This document shows positions 34,912 through 43,517 of a stretch of DNA of 64,000 nt, piece by piece (within the stretch, counting starts at the first letter, position 1; every line of letters starts with the position of its first letter). The notes below the pieces were generated by a model. It was not told where the DNA came from. It made no database searches and worked only from the letters and a program-made list of their open reading frames with translations. Origin of the DNA: Fibrobacteraceae bacterium. GTDB lineage: Bacteria > Fibrobacterota > Fibrobacteria > Fibrobacterales > Fibrobacteraceae. The DNA is taken from positions 124,001 to 188,000 of the forward strand of contig JAGAKE010000002.1 of assembly GCA_017625775.1 (NCBI GenBank), in the 5' to 3' direction. The translations under genes were made by a program, and so were the position numbers.

Positions 34912-36057
34912 ATGAAACAGAAACTCCAAATTGTGGCAGATGAAGCGATTCCTTTCTTGCGAGGTGTGTTAGAACCATACGCAGAAATACATTATCTGCC
35001 AGGAGAGCAAATATCAAACCAAAACATAAAGCAAGCCGATGCGTTATTAGTAAGAACGCGAACAAATTGTAATCTTAGTTTACTTCAAAATACAGCAGTG
35101 CAAATGGTGGCGACTGCCACAATTGGAATGGATCATTTGGATACAGATTTTTTGCGAAAGGCGGGAATCCATTTTACAAATGCTCCGGCATGCAATGCAG
35201 GTAGTGTGGTTCAGTATATCATAGCAGTTTTGTTAGAAATTGCGAAGAAAAAATCGCTACGATTAAAGGATTTAACTTTAGGAATTGTTGGAGTAGGAAA
35301 TATTGGGAGTCGTGTCTTTGAAGTGGCAAAGCATCTGGGGGTAAAAACGCTATTATGTGATCCTCCTAAAAAAGATGCAGAATTAATAGAAAATGCTGTT
35401 TCGTTTGATTTTATTTGTCAATATTCCGACATAATAACCTTTCATACGCCATTAACAAGGCAAGGGAAATATCCTACTTATCATTTGTTTAATCATTCTG
35501 CATTAAGTTTATTGAAAAAAAATGCGTGGATTATTAATGCGGCTCGTGGCGAAGTAATAGATGGTCAAGCATTGCTGGAGGCGTTAAAAAATAGAATTTG
35601 TTCCGGTGTTGTTTTAGATGTTTGGGAAAATGAACCTAAAATTGATCAAAATCTTTTGCAAAATGTTTTTATAGCAACTCCACATATTGCTGGGTATAGT
35701 TTAGATGGCAAGGCAAATGCTACAGAACAAGTGGTGCGGCAAGTGGCTCATTTTTTTGATATTCCTGAATTGAAAAATTTTAAAGTTACTTCTTTGCCGT
35801 TAACTACGCCGATTCAGGTTAAGTTTTCAGAGGTGCAATCTTTTGAAGAGCAATTGCATTTTATATTCAAGCAATCGTATGATATTCTTCTTGATGATGC
35901 TTTCTTGCGAAAAAATCCTGATAAATTTGAAGTTTATAGAAAAAAGTATCCAGTTCGTCGAGAAGCATTGGCTTATACTTTGCATTTAGAAGGTGCTTTG
36001 CCGGAAACGATAGAATTTGTAAAATTTATGGGATTTAATGTAGTGGTAGAAAATTGA
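34912..36057 (+). CDS. pdxB: Erythronate-4-phosphate dehydrogenase
   Basis: Second step of the DXP-dependent pyridoxal phosphate pathway. The 381-aa protein follows E. coli PdxB closely: DALLVRTRTN, ATIGMDHLD, APACNAGSVVQY, the nucleotide-binding GIVGVGNIGSRV and LLCDPPKKDAE. The active-site residues occur in INAARGEVID (Arg), VVLDVWENEP (Glu) and TPHIAGYSLDGKA (His). The C-terminal PdxB-specific dimerisation domain is present. ATG 34912 is chosen over a TTG three codons upstream. dxs in this window supplies the other PLP precursor, DXP. Confidence 0.95.
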   Translation: MKQKLQIVADEAIPFLRGVLEPYAEIHYLPGEQISNQNIKQADALLVRTRTNCNLSLLQNTAVQMVATATIGMDHLDTDFLRKAGIHFTNAPACNAGSVVQYIIAVLLEIAKKKSLRLKDLTLGIVGVGNIGSRVFEVAKHLGVKTLLCDPPKKDAELIENAVSFDFICQYSDIITFHTPLTRQGKYPTYHLFNHSALSLLKKNAWIINAARGEVIDGQALLEALKNRICSGVVLDVWENEPKIDQNLLQNVFIATPHIAGYSLDGKANATEQVVRQVAHFFDIPELKNFKVTSLPLTTPIQVKFSEVQSFEEQLHFIFKQSYDILLDDAFLRKNPDKFEVYRKKYPVRREALAYTLHLEGALPETIEFVKFMGFNVVVEN

Positions 36058-36179
36058 TTTTTCTTGAATGTGATGATAATCAACTTAAAAATTCGTTTTT
36101 TTATAAGACAAATTTTGAAAATAACTGAAAAGTTCTATTTTTGAGAGGAACATTCAAACAAATCCTTTTAGAGGTTATG

Positions 36180-37037
36180 ATGAAAAAAAAGTTTTTAGCC
36201 TTTGCTGCTGTGTTGTTGGCTGGAGTTTCTACACTTCATGCTGAAAATGGAATGTTTTCTGGTTATTTGCCAGAAAATTGGACTGCTGATGTCGTTGCAT
36301 CTATGAAATATACTCGCCATTATTACAATAATTGGAGTGAAGATGGAACAAATACGTCAACTTGGTTGTTCCGTTATGATGCCGATATTAAAGGAAATTG
36401 GAAGTATGCTAATTGGCGCAATTTAATTAATCTTTCTTGGGGGCAAAATTATACAAAGGGTAACGGAACCCGTAAATCAGAAGATAAAATTTTCTGGGAA
36501 AGCACTGTTGATTTTAACTTATTTAAAGTCATCAAGCCTTATGCTGGTGGCCGTTTTGAATCTCAGTTTGTTAAGGGGTTCAGCTATGATGATGAAGGGA
36601 ATAAAACTCCTATTTCAACCTTCATGGATCCTGCTTATATCACGCAATTTGCTGGTCTAGCTTATGTTCCAAACGACATGTTTTCACAACGTCTCGCTTT
36701 TGCAAACCGTATGACTATTTCTGATGGTTATGGTTTCGCTGATGATCCTGATACTAAGAAATTTGAAGGCTTCCGCGACGAACCTGGTCTTGAAAGCATT
36801 ACTGAATTCAAGTATGGATTTATGGATATTGCTTCTTTCAAGAGCCGTTTGTGGGCTTTTGTGAATTTTGAAGGTGTTGAAGAAATTGATGGTCGTTGGG
36901 AAAACACTTTAGCTGTAATGTTGACCCCATATATTGAAATTTCTATTGGTGTTGAATTGTTCTACGACAAAGATCTTGATGAAGACATGCAATACAAAGA
37001 TTCCATGTTATTTGGTCTCACTTGGCGTTGGTTCTGA
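36180..37037 (+). CDS. DUF3078-like outer-membrane beta-barrel protein
   Basis: A 285-aa secreted protein. The signal peptide is MKKKFLAFAAVLLAGVSTLHA. The mature part shows the DUF3078 pattern: a W-rich start (SMKYTRHYYNNWSEDGTN), a strand with WLFRYDADIKGNWKYANWRNL, and repeated amphipathic strands, closing with a C-terminal aromatic residue (LTWRWF) as expected for a BAM substrate. The family is common in Bacteroidetes and Fibrobacter; its role is unknown. The second of two adjacent ATGs is preferred, five bases from GAGG. Its 3' end overlaps the convergent gene by 30 nt, and its terminator lies inside that gene. Confidence 0.8.
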   Translation: MKKKFLAFAAVLLAGVSTLHAENGMFSGYLPENWTADVVASMKYTRHYYNNWSEDGTNTSTWLFRYDADIKGNWKYANWRNLINLSWGQNYTKGNGTRKSEDKIFWESTVDFNLFKVIKPYAGGRFESQFVKGFSYDDEGNKTPISTFMDPAYITQFAGLAYVPNDMFSQRLAFANRMTISDGYGFADDPDTKKFEGFRDEPGLESITEFKYGFMDIASFKSRLWAFVNFEGVEEIDGRWENTLAVMLTPYIEISIGVELFYDKDLDEDMQYKDSMLFGLTWRWF

Positions 37038-37667
37038 TTTAATTATTTCCTGAATTGCTAAATCTATATTCCGTTCCCAAGAGTCTCTTTGGGAACGGAG
37101 TTTTTTTAATGATTCTTCGTCTGTTAAACTATTTTCTCGAAGAAGAATCAATTTATTGTATTCATCAAGTAAATTCGTTGCCTTAGGGTATTTTTCGATT
37201 AATTCATGAAAATTTTTTTGTATTTCAGAATCAGAATACAAACGAAGAATGGTGATTAGTTTTTTTTCTACATAAAGTTGTAAATCGCCTTTTTTTAATG
37301 CTTCGCTTGCTTCAAAATGTTCTAATGGAGTTACAGAATCTAACCATTTGGCTTCTTTTTCGAAAAGAGCGTTGTCTAATAGTAAGGCGTCAGGAGAATT
37401 AGAAAGTTTTACTTGTTCTTGTATAAATTCTTTATAATCTTGTTCTGGTAAAGAAATTCCCTCTTTGTTGCAGAAATCATAAAATCTTTTCAAATTTTTT
37501 AGGGTGGGTTGATTTAAAAGAGTCTCTTTTAAAACGGCTAATTTAACTGGGTTTGGTAGTTTTTGAAAGCTTGGATCTTTTTCGCTGTTAACTCGCAAAT
37601 GAAGAAAAAAAATACGAAAAAGCAAAAAAGCGATTAGTAAAGAAAAAATGAGTGAAAATAAAGACAT
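37008..37667 (-). CDS. Single-pass membrane protein of unknown function
   Basis: A 219-aa protein. Residues 1-22 form one membrane anchor (MSLFSLIFSLLIAFLLFRIF), followed by a long, highly charged, alpha-helical cytoplasmic or periplasmic region rich in Lys, Glu and Leu (for example LLRENSLTDEESLKKLRSQ). Helical repeats of TPR type are possible but not shown. No family is recognised. The start at 37667 has AGGT five bases upstream; the longer reading to 37778 has no ribosome site and a Lys-rich N-terminus. It overlaps the convergent DUF3078 gene by 30 nt and contains that gene's terminator hairpin in its last codons. Confidence 0.6.
   Translation of the reverse strand: MSLFSLIFSLLIAFLLFRIFFLHLRVNSEKDPSFQKLPNPVKLAVLKETLLNQPTLKNLKRFYDFCNKEGISLPEQDYKEFIQEQVKLSNSPDALLLDNALFEKEAKWLDSVTPLEHFEASEALKKGDLQLYVEKKLITILRLYSDSEIQKNFHELIEKYPKATNLLDEYNKLILLRENSLTDEESLKKLRSQRDSWERNIDLAIQEIIKSEPTPSETK
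37071..37107 (+). terminator. Terminator of the DUF3078 gene, inside a convergent CDS
   Basis: The 10-bp stem CCGTTCCCAA / TTGGGAACGG with an 8-nt loop is followed by seven Ts on the plus strand. It lies 34 nt past the DUF3078 stop and entirely within the 3' part of the minus-strand gene 37008-37667. Confidence 0.8.
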
Positions 37668-37951
37668 AAAATACCTGAAAAATTTTGTTTGAAAATATAT
37701 AAATCCAGAGCGTTTTTTTTTGTTGTGTTTTTTTAGAAGTAAGTAAAACTTTACTTTTAAAACGCGATTTGTAAACAAAAGATTGTAAAGAGCTTTGGTT
37801 TATGGTGAAAATCATCATTTTTTAGTCACAAAAAAGTGCGGCAAACTAAATTTTACGGTTTTTTGCAAAAAAGTTCAAGCCAATCTTCATAGAAAGTGTG
37901 TATATTTAGACAGAATAATTGTGTCCGGTAAAAAAATCGGATGGAGAAGGT

Positions 37952-40561
37952 ATGAACAAAATGAACAAGAAAATATTTCTTTCTTCCTTAGCGCTTTTCG
38001 GTGCATTTGGGATAGTTTCTGCCCAAACTACTCCAAAAGTTGCAGAATTGGATATTATCATTCGTGACTTTGAAGTAACTCATCCAGACTTCGAAAACTT
38101 CTCTCAAGAAGCTTCTGTTAATTTGAATGGTTCTTGGGTTTATCCCGGTTTCAGAGATGATGCAAACTGGAGTGCTAAGCGAGCAGATAATGCGACTTGG
38201 GGTTGTGGTAACAAAGATAACCCAACTCTTGGTGTGCAATTGGGTACCGATGGCTGGCCTGTCAATAGTGCCGTATTTCAAAATCTTTCCACTCTTCCGC
38301 CATACTTAAAAATGAAGGTTTCTAGTGGTGTGCCTGTTAAGTACGGTGAATGTAATGGTGGTAAATGGCGTGGTTATTCTCACGAAGCTTCTTGTAGCAT
38401 GATGTGGGAAGATCCTGTGTATGTAACCCCTGGTATGGTGCAAACTTATCTTCAGTTCCCGGTTGCTGGCGAAGATATGATGTACGAACCAGTTATTGTA
38501 AAAAACAGAAATGCTTGTGATAACCAATATTTTGAACAATGGTTTACTGGTAATACCAAAAGAACAAACACTGTTTTGCAGCTTCCAGAAGTTCCTAACC
38601 AAATCAATATTTACGAAGTGGATTACAACTGGAATAATGGTGGTTACTTCCCACTTGATGTTGTAGATGCCGCTAATAACTGGGGTGGAAGTCTCGAAGG
38701 TTCTGACCAATATGGTCCACAGTCTTTGTCAATTTTCTGCCCTCCATACCAATATCAATATGCAAGCACTCAGGCTGATTACACTGGTGCAAATACCGCT
38801 GGCCTTTGTAATGATTGGTTAGCAAATGGTGGTCCAAAGGTTCCTGGTGCTGCGATGGCTGCTGCTCAAGCAAACGGTGCTTTAGGTTCTCGTCACTTGC
38901 GTAACTACGGTTTCACCATGATGGGCTACGCAAAGTTCAAGTATAAAAAAGGTGCTGGTGAAGTTTTTGAATTCGCTGGTGACGATGACATGTGGATTTT
39001 CGTAGATGGCGTTTTGGCAGTTGATCTTGGTGGTACACACTTAGCAGCTCCAGGTAAAGCAGATATGGATTTCCTTTCTGCAAATGGCCATGGTTGTCAA
39101 GCAGGTGAACCTCTTTCTGGTAATGTAGGTGCTGGAGAAAACTGTGATCGTGATGTTGATGGAACTTGGAAAGATGGTTCTTGGCACCATTTGCACTTCT
39201 TCTATGCTGACCGTCAGACTGATGGTTCTAACATGAAGATCCGTTCTTCTCTCTCTGAACTTGCTCCTAGCCGTTATGGTCAACCAATGATTGGTGAAGC
39301 AACTGTAACTCCTGTGGAAGGTCAATGGGTTACAAACCTTATTTTGAATACACCACTTTCTGACCAAACTGTGGCTGCTATTCAAACTAGTGGTGCTACT
39401 GGAGGCGTTCCTGTAGTTGTTCGTCGTCCAATTACTACTACAGATGCCGCGGGTAATGTAACTATCGTAGGTTATGAAACCTTTGTTTACAAGGTAGATT
39501 CCTTTGAATTTGGTGCAGATAAGGGTGCTGATGGTGTTATTTACAAGATGACTGGTCTTCTTTATCCTGTAAGTCCAGATGGAACTATTGATTGGAGTAA
39601 CGGAACTATTCCACAAAGTGGTGATGAAATGTCCTTTAACTATCCAGTGTCAGATCCAACAGTTGAAGGTTACATTAAGGGCGTAACAGATAATCCATGG
39701 ATTCTAGCAAACCCAATTACCGCTACAAGTGGTCTTTCTACAGCAGGCCCAACTTGGGGTACTTCACAGTTGAAAGCAAGTATTGCTGAAAACTTTGATG
39801 TAGTTGATAAAACTATTGATCGTCCTGACTTTAACGTTGATGGCATGTTGAATGCTTCTGGTATGAGTGCTGGCGATGAACTTCCAAAGAATGCTACTGG
39901 TGAATTGCTTGTTTCTGTTTTGCCACTTGAAGCAGGTGAATTTGCTATGGGTGTTGATGGTTGGTTAAATCAGATATCCCCTGATGGAAAGAAGACAAAC
40001 CAAGATTATTATGCTGCAGCTGAACAGGGAAATCCCCTTCAAGATGGCTCTGTAATAGCAGGTGATCGTAATGGTGCTCCAATTTCTGTGAAGTCTAGAT
40101 CTAACAAGGCATATTGCTATGCTGATGACAAGGGTGTAGAAAGTTGTGCAAGTATTTCATTCTGGGTATCCCGTCCGTTCCAAGTAAACGTTCGTGTATT
40201 TGACCATCTTGGTCACTTCATTAGCCAATACACAGAAGAAATGAGTTCTGCGGAAATGGAAGCTTTGGCTCGCTCTTCTGGTAAGCAAGAAACTAGCGGT
40301 ACTTGCGCTAATAAGCCAACATTTAGTGGAGCTTTGGTAAGTGTTAAGCTTTACCCAATTTCTCAAAATGGTCGCAAGGTTGCTTCTGGACCATACATTT
40401 ATCAGGTTTCTTTGATTAAGGAATCTTGGGCAATGCCTGCTGATGGAAGCGGAAAACCTTACTGCTTCTACTACGCTGGTGGTTCTAGCCCAATTGGTGA
40501 AGAAGCTTATGAACGTAGTAGTTTCTCTAAAACATTGGGATACAGACGCGTTACTAAGTAA
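37952..40561 (+). CDS. Fibro-slime domain protein, probable surface adhesin
   Basis: An 869-aa secreted protein. The signal peptide ends GAFGIVSAQ. The fibro-slime domain is visible around residues 325-440: FKYKKGAGEVFEFAGDDDMW, then VDGVLAVDLGGTH, and later WHHLHFFYADRQTDGSN. In F. succinogenes such proteins are on the outer surface and linked to cellulose attachment. The DDDMW.F.DG...D.GG pattern resembles PA14-type lectin folds (inference). The rest is beta-rich with many Gly, Asn and Asp; the C-terminal region (about 735-840) looks like an extended Ig or sorting domain. Codons end in C or T more often than neighbours, consistent with strong expression. Both ATGs at 37952 and 37961 are usable; GGAGAAGG lies just upstream. 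Confidence 0.88.
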   Translation: MNKMNKKIFLSSLALFGAFGIVSAQTTPKVAELDIIIRDFEVTHPDFENFSQEASVNLNGSWVYPGFRDDANWSAKRADNATWGCGNKDNPTLGVQLGTDGWPVNSAVFQNLSTLPPYLKMKVSSGVPVKYGECNGGKWRGYSHEASCSMMWEDPVYVTPGMVQTYLQFPVAGEDMMYEPVIVKNRNACDNQYFEQWFTGNTKRTNTVLQLPEVPNQINIYEVDYNWNNGGYFPLDVVDAANNWGGSLEGSDQYGPQSLSIFCPPYQYQYASTQADYTGANTAGLCNDWLANGGPKVPGAAMAAAQANGALGSRHLRNYGFTMMGYAKFKYKKGAGEVFEFAGDDDMWIFVDGVLAVDLGGTHLAAPGKADMDFLSANGHGCQAGEPLSGNVGAGENCDRDVDGTWKDGSWHHLHFFYADRQTDGSNMKIRSSLSELAPSRYGQPMIGEATVTPVEGQWVTNLILNTPLSDQTVAAIQTSGATGGVPVVVRRPITTTDAAGNVTIVGYETFVYKVDSFEFGADKGADGVIYKMTGLLYPVSPDGTIDWSNGTIPQSGDEMSFNYPVSDPTVEGYIKGVTDNPWILANPITATSGLSTAGPTWGTSQLKASIAENFDVVDKTIDRPDFNVDGMLNASGMSAGDELPKNATGELLVSVLPLEAGEFAMGVDGWLNQISPDGKKTNQDYYAAAEQGNPLQDGSVIAGDRNGAPISVKSRSNKAYCYADDKGVESCASISFWVSRPFQVNVRVFDHLGHFISQYTEEMSSAEMEALARSSGKQETSGTCANKPTFSGALVSVKLYPISQNGRKVASGPYIYQVSLIKESWAMPADGSGKPYCFYYAGGSSPIGEEAYERSSFSKTLGYRRVTK

Positions 40562-40565
40562 AATT

Positions 40566-40597
40566 AAAAAGCCTTGATAACATCAAGGCTTTTTTTA
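40566..40597 (+). terminator. Rho-independent terminator after the fibro-slime gene
   Basis: Stem AAAAAGCCTTGAT / ATCAAGGCTTTTT with a 3-nt loop and more Ts. It is strong, and lies 14 nt before the next ATG. Confidence 0.9.
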
Positions 40598-40610
40598 GTA
40601 ATGGAATTTT

Positions 40611-41078
40611 ATGTTGAAGTATTTTGGGCTTTTGTCAATTTTAGTTTTTTCTTTTCAGAATGTTTTTGCTGAAAAACAAGATACTATTTGGAATAGGGCT
40701 TTGCTTACATGGTATGAATCTTATCCAGCCGCAGAAAGTGAAGAATGTATAATGTATAATGGTTGTCATTGGGAAGGGCTTTTTGCGGGTGTTTCTGGTA
40801 AGCAAACAGAAGAATGGGTAAAAAATCATAATATTATCGCTGTTCACGAAAAAGATTATGAAAAATATGCGTTAAAAACATTTCGCATAAAAAAGAACGG
40901 CGTAAGTATTGATGCTACTGTTTATGATATGTGCTCGGATTCAGATTGTAATGGTTGTTGCACAAAGAATGCAGGGAAAGTTGGTTTTTTGATTGATATG
41001 GAAAAATATACTATGGAACGGTTTGGGGGACAAAGTAGCGGTTTGGTTCAATGGATTTGTTTAGATTGTGATGAATAA
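40611..41078 (+). CDS. Small secreted protein, expansin/barwin-like (tentative)
   Basis: A 155-aa protein with a signal peptide (cleavage after FQNVFA). The mature part has about ten cysteines and a late block ATVYDMCSDSDCNGCCTKN followed by GFLIDMEKYTMERFGG and QWICLDCD. A strand with a buried Asp-x-Cys, a CC pair and then 'D....f..f' is the layout of the six-stranded double-psi barrel of expansins and barwins, which loosen cellulose. No second (CBM63) domain is present. The match is by pattern only. Sitting directly behind the fibro-slime gene and its terminator, it could help that adhesin's work on fibre; a bare cysteine-rich secreted protein is the fallback. Confidence 0.55.
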   Translation: MLKYFGLLSILVFSFQNVFAEKQDTIWNRALLTWYESYPAAESEECIMYNGCHWEGLFAGVSGKQTEEWVKNHNIIAVHEKDYEKYALKTFRIKKNGVSIDATVYDMCSDSDCNGCCTKNAGKVGFLIDMEKYTMERFGGQSSGLVQWICLDCDE

Positions 41079-41084
41079 AAAAGG

Positions 41085-41112
41085 AGCGGCTGCAATGGTG
41101 CATGCAGCCGCT
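41085..41112 (+). terminator. Hairpin after the expansin-like gene
   Basis: A perfect 10-bp stem (AGCGGCTGCA / TGCAGCCGCT) with an 8-nt loop. The T run starts only after a few bases, so termination may be partial. Confidence 0.6.
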
Positions 41113-41156
41113 AGGTGTTTTTGGGTGGGTATGTATGTGTTCTTTGTTCCCTAAAA

Positions 41157-41186
41157 TTAAACAAAAAATTATTGAGTGAGTATAAT
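41157..41186 (+). promoter_or_regulatory. Promoter of the TIGR02147-type regulator
   Basis: A -10 box TATAAT (41181-41186) with -35 TTAAAC (41157-41162, four of six consensus) across an 18-nt spacer. Start of transcription near 41193 would leave an 85-nt leader carrying two direct repeats. Confidence 0.55.
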
Positions 41187-41205
41187 ATTTTTGAAAAATA
41201 ATTAG

Positions 41206-41252
41206 AAAGTGTTCTCAAAACGTTCTTTTTTAATGAAAAAGTGTTCACAAAA
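41206..41252 (+). repeat. Two 15-bp direct repeats before the TIGR02147-type gene
   Basis: AAAGTGTTCTCAAAA (41206-41220) and AAAGTGTTCACAAAA (41238-41252) differ at one base and start 32 bp apart, three turns of DNA. They lie just downstream of the promoter, where a bound dimer or tetramer could block elongation or initiation. They are candidates for an autoregulatory operator. Confidence 0.6.
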
Positions 41253-41279
41253 TTCAAAAGAAAAATTATCTTATAGACG

Positions 41280-42113
41280 ATGAACGTTTTTGCTTATTAT
41301 AACTATCGTAAGTACCTGCAAGATTATTACGAATACCGTAAATCAATGCAGCGTTATTTTTCATATAGAACTTTTGCTAAAAAAGCTGGTTATACCTCTT
41401 CTGGATTTTATTTAGATGTAGTTAAAGGACGCAAGGCTTTAACCCCTCAAATGGTACCAAAGTTTATCACAGCTCTTGGACTTTCTGAAAAAGAAGGACG
41501 TTATTTCTCCTTAATGGTTGATTTTACGCATGCTGATAATCCAGAATCCAAACAAAAAATTTTTGATGAGATGTCGGCACTTTTGCCATGTTCTGTTCGC
41601 AAATTAAACAAGCAACAACAGGAATATTATAGTAAGTGGTATTATGTCGTTGCACGAGAAACATTGGCTATTTTAAATATTAATGAAAAGAACATTGCTG
41701 ATTTGGCCTTGTTTTTAAATCCTAGAATTTCTTTACCACAAGCAAAACAAGCAATAAAACTTTTATCAGAGTTGAAAATTATTGAAAAAGACGAAAATGG
41801 ATATTTCCGTCCTGCTCAGCAAACTATAGCAAGTGGGCGTGAAATTACTCCTCTTTTTGTTCATGGTTTTCAAAAGCAAATGATTGACATGTCAAAAGAT
41901 GCTCTTGATAATTACAGTACTGAACGTCGAAATATTTCTTGTACTACAATGAGTGTTTCTGCTGAAGGCTTGCAGAGAATTATTCATAAAATTGATCTTT
42001 TCCGTAAAGAAATCGTAGATATAGTTCGCTCTGATGAAGGGGAATCTATGGTTTGTGAATTAAATATTCAGTTTTTTCCCTTAACAAAGGAAAAAGAAGG
42101 GGTAGAAAAATGA
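41280..42113 (+). CDS. TIGR02147-family protein, putative DNA-binding regulator
   Basis: A 277-aa cytoplasmic protein of the lineage-specific TIGR02147 family, which is amplified in Fibrobacter. The N-terminal signature is plain: VFAYYNYRKYLQDYYEYRK, then SYRTFAKKAGYTSSGFY, GLSEKEGRYFSLMV and a central KWYYVVARE block. Residues about 28-75 look like a Cro/XRE-type helix-turn-helix; the C-terminal half fits DUF4423. No enzymatic motif. The stop overlaps the lipoprotein start by 4 nt (ATGA), so the pair is co-translated. Paired direct repeats sit between the promoter and the ATG. Function is unknown; a transcription factor tied to an envelope lipoprotein is inference. Confidence 0.88.
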   Translation: MNVFAYYNYRKYLQDYYEYRKSMQRYFSYRTFAKKAGYTSSGFYLDVVKGRKALTPQMVPKFITALGLSEKEGRYFSLMVDFTHADNPESKQKIFDEMSALLPCSVRKLNKQQQEYYSKWYYVVARETLAILNINEKNIADLALFLNPRISLPQAKQAIKLLSELKIIEKDENGYFRPAQQTIASGREITPLFVHGFQKQMIDMSKDALDNYSTERRNISCTTMSVSAEGLQRIIHKIDLFRKEIVDIVRSDEGESMVCELNIQFFPLTKEKEGVEK

Positions 42114-43441
42114 GGTTTTTGCTTCTTATTTCTGCGATTTTAATTTATTCTAGTTGTTCTAGTGAAAGCAGAGTTGCTGGAACTGCTACTGATACAGAAA
42201 ATACCTTGGCTGGAGTAGTTCTAACTTCAGATCAAAGTGTTGCTGCCGGTGCTTCAGTACATATACTTTCTCGTAAAGTTGGCTATGGAGAAAGTTCGGT
42301 ATTGTTTGAAACTAAGGCAGATAGTGCTGGTCGGTTTGCTTTTGAAGAAATGCCCAAGGATTCTTTTGATTTGGAAATTCATCTACTAGATGATTCTGGT
42401 GAAATGTTAGAAGTAGGAGTTATTCGTGATTTGTCAATTCAAGACACTTCATTCTTGAAAGTATCTCTAAAAAAGCCAGGCGTTCTTGTCGGTCATTTCA
42501 ATTATGAAGAAAATATTCCTGAAATAACAATTGGTTCTGCCTTCCGTTTTTCTGTTGAGCGCTCTGGAATTCAAGCTCATATTTTCGCTGGCGACTCTTT
42601 TATGATTCCAATTATTCTTGGAAATATCAATTTTGCATTTTATCCTTCAGATGACCAAGTTGTATTACGTTTACAATCGGATGGCTTTGGAGATTCTTTA
42701 GTTTATCAGGAATTTTCAGTTTTTGTAGAATCTGGAGATACTCTTGATTTAGGTGATGTTAAATGGGTGATTGAAGAAAAAACAGAAAGCCCTTGGAAAA
42801 AGAATAGTTATTTGGCTGGTTACGTACGTGACTCTGTAGGTAATCCAATTTCTGGTGCTGTCGTGCGATTGATTAGTGATATTTACGGCCTTTCTTTTGC
42901 ATTATCAGGGAAATCTTCAGTAGCTGACTTTGTTTATACCGATAAAGATGGCTTTTGGATTATGCCATTTCCAGCAAAGATGGAAAGGGATAGTATTCGT
43001 ATAGAAACAGAATTAAACAATGGTCATATTGCAGAATCTTCATTTATTTCAGCATCTGATTTGAAGGAAAATGAAGGTGATACATTATGGGTTGAAAATC
43101 TTGAGCCTCGTGAACCTTCATCCATAAATTTGAATGTTCGATTGGTTGTAAATTTAGAAGATACTACACAAGTAGATAATTGCTATATGAATAGTGTTGT
43201 GGTCGGATTAGTAGGAACATCAAAATTTAAGCGGATTGTTACGTGTGCTCCGATGGATTTACCGGGTTTGCCTTCTGGAGTACATTCCTTTGTGTTCTAT
43301 ACGTCTGATATGACTGTTTTGAACGTTTTGCAAGAAAGAGGGGAACCAATGGATTCATACATGCGTTTTATGGATGTTAATTTAACGCCTGGTGCGGTTC
43401 TTGACCGTCAATGGATAACTTATACTCCGCCTACTTTATAA
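42110..43441 (+). CDS. Lipoprotein with carboxypeptidase-regulatory-like domains, TIGR02147 partner
   Basis: A 443-aa lipoprotein: short hydrophobic leader and lipobox IYSSCSS (Cys16). Two carboxypeptidase-regulatory-like beta-sandwiches can be seen, LAGVVLTSDQSVAAGASVHI with SAGRFAFEEMP (about 33-105) and LAGYVRDSVGNPISGAVVRL with DKDGFWIMPFP (about 240-310). The rest is beta-rich without an active site. Its ATG overlaps the TIGR02147 stop, making a two-gene operon followed by a hairpin terminator. It may be exposed on the cell surface or the periplasmic face and report on the envelope or bound polysaccharide to the regulator, but no membrane-spanning link is visible. Confidence 0.8.
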   Translation: MRFLLLISAILIYSSCSSESRVAGTATDTENTLAGVVLTSDQSVAAGASVHILSRKVGYGESSVLFETKADSAGRFAFEEMPKDSFDLEIHLLDDSGEMLEVGVIRDLSIQDTSFLKVSLKKPGVLVGHFNYEENIPEITIGSAFRFSVERSGIQAHIFAGDSFMIPIILGNINFAFYPSDDQVVLRLQSDGFGDSLVYQEFSVFVESGDTLDLGDVKWVIEEKTESPWKKNSYLAGYVRDSVGNPISGAVVRLISDIYGLSFALSGKSSVADFVYTDKDGFWIMPFPAKMERDSIRIETELNNGHIAESSFISASDLKENEGDTLWVENLEPREPSSINLNVRLVVNLEDTTQVDNCYMNSVVVGLVGTSKFKRIVTCAPMDLPGLPSGVHSFVFYTSDMTVLNVLQERGEPMDSYMRFMDVNLTPGAVLDRQWITYTPPTL

Positions 43442-43460
43442 AAGCTCTTCTATTCTTCAA

Positions 43461-43505
43461 AAAAAATCCTTTGCCCCTTGCCAATGGTTAAGGATTTTTT
43501 AAATT
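43461..43505 (+). terminator. Terminator after the lipoprotein gene
   Basis: AAAAAATCCTT pairs with AAGGATTTTTT around an 18-nt loop and ends in Ts. The large loop makes it weaker than others here. Confidence 0.65.
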
Positions 43506-43517
43506 TGTCTTTGTTGC

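Noticed and set aside
39041-39616. A 191-codon frame antisense to the fibro-slime gene.
   Set aside because: Low-complexity Thr/Ser/Ile composition, no ribosome site, and it mirrors the codon pattern of the real gene.
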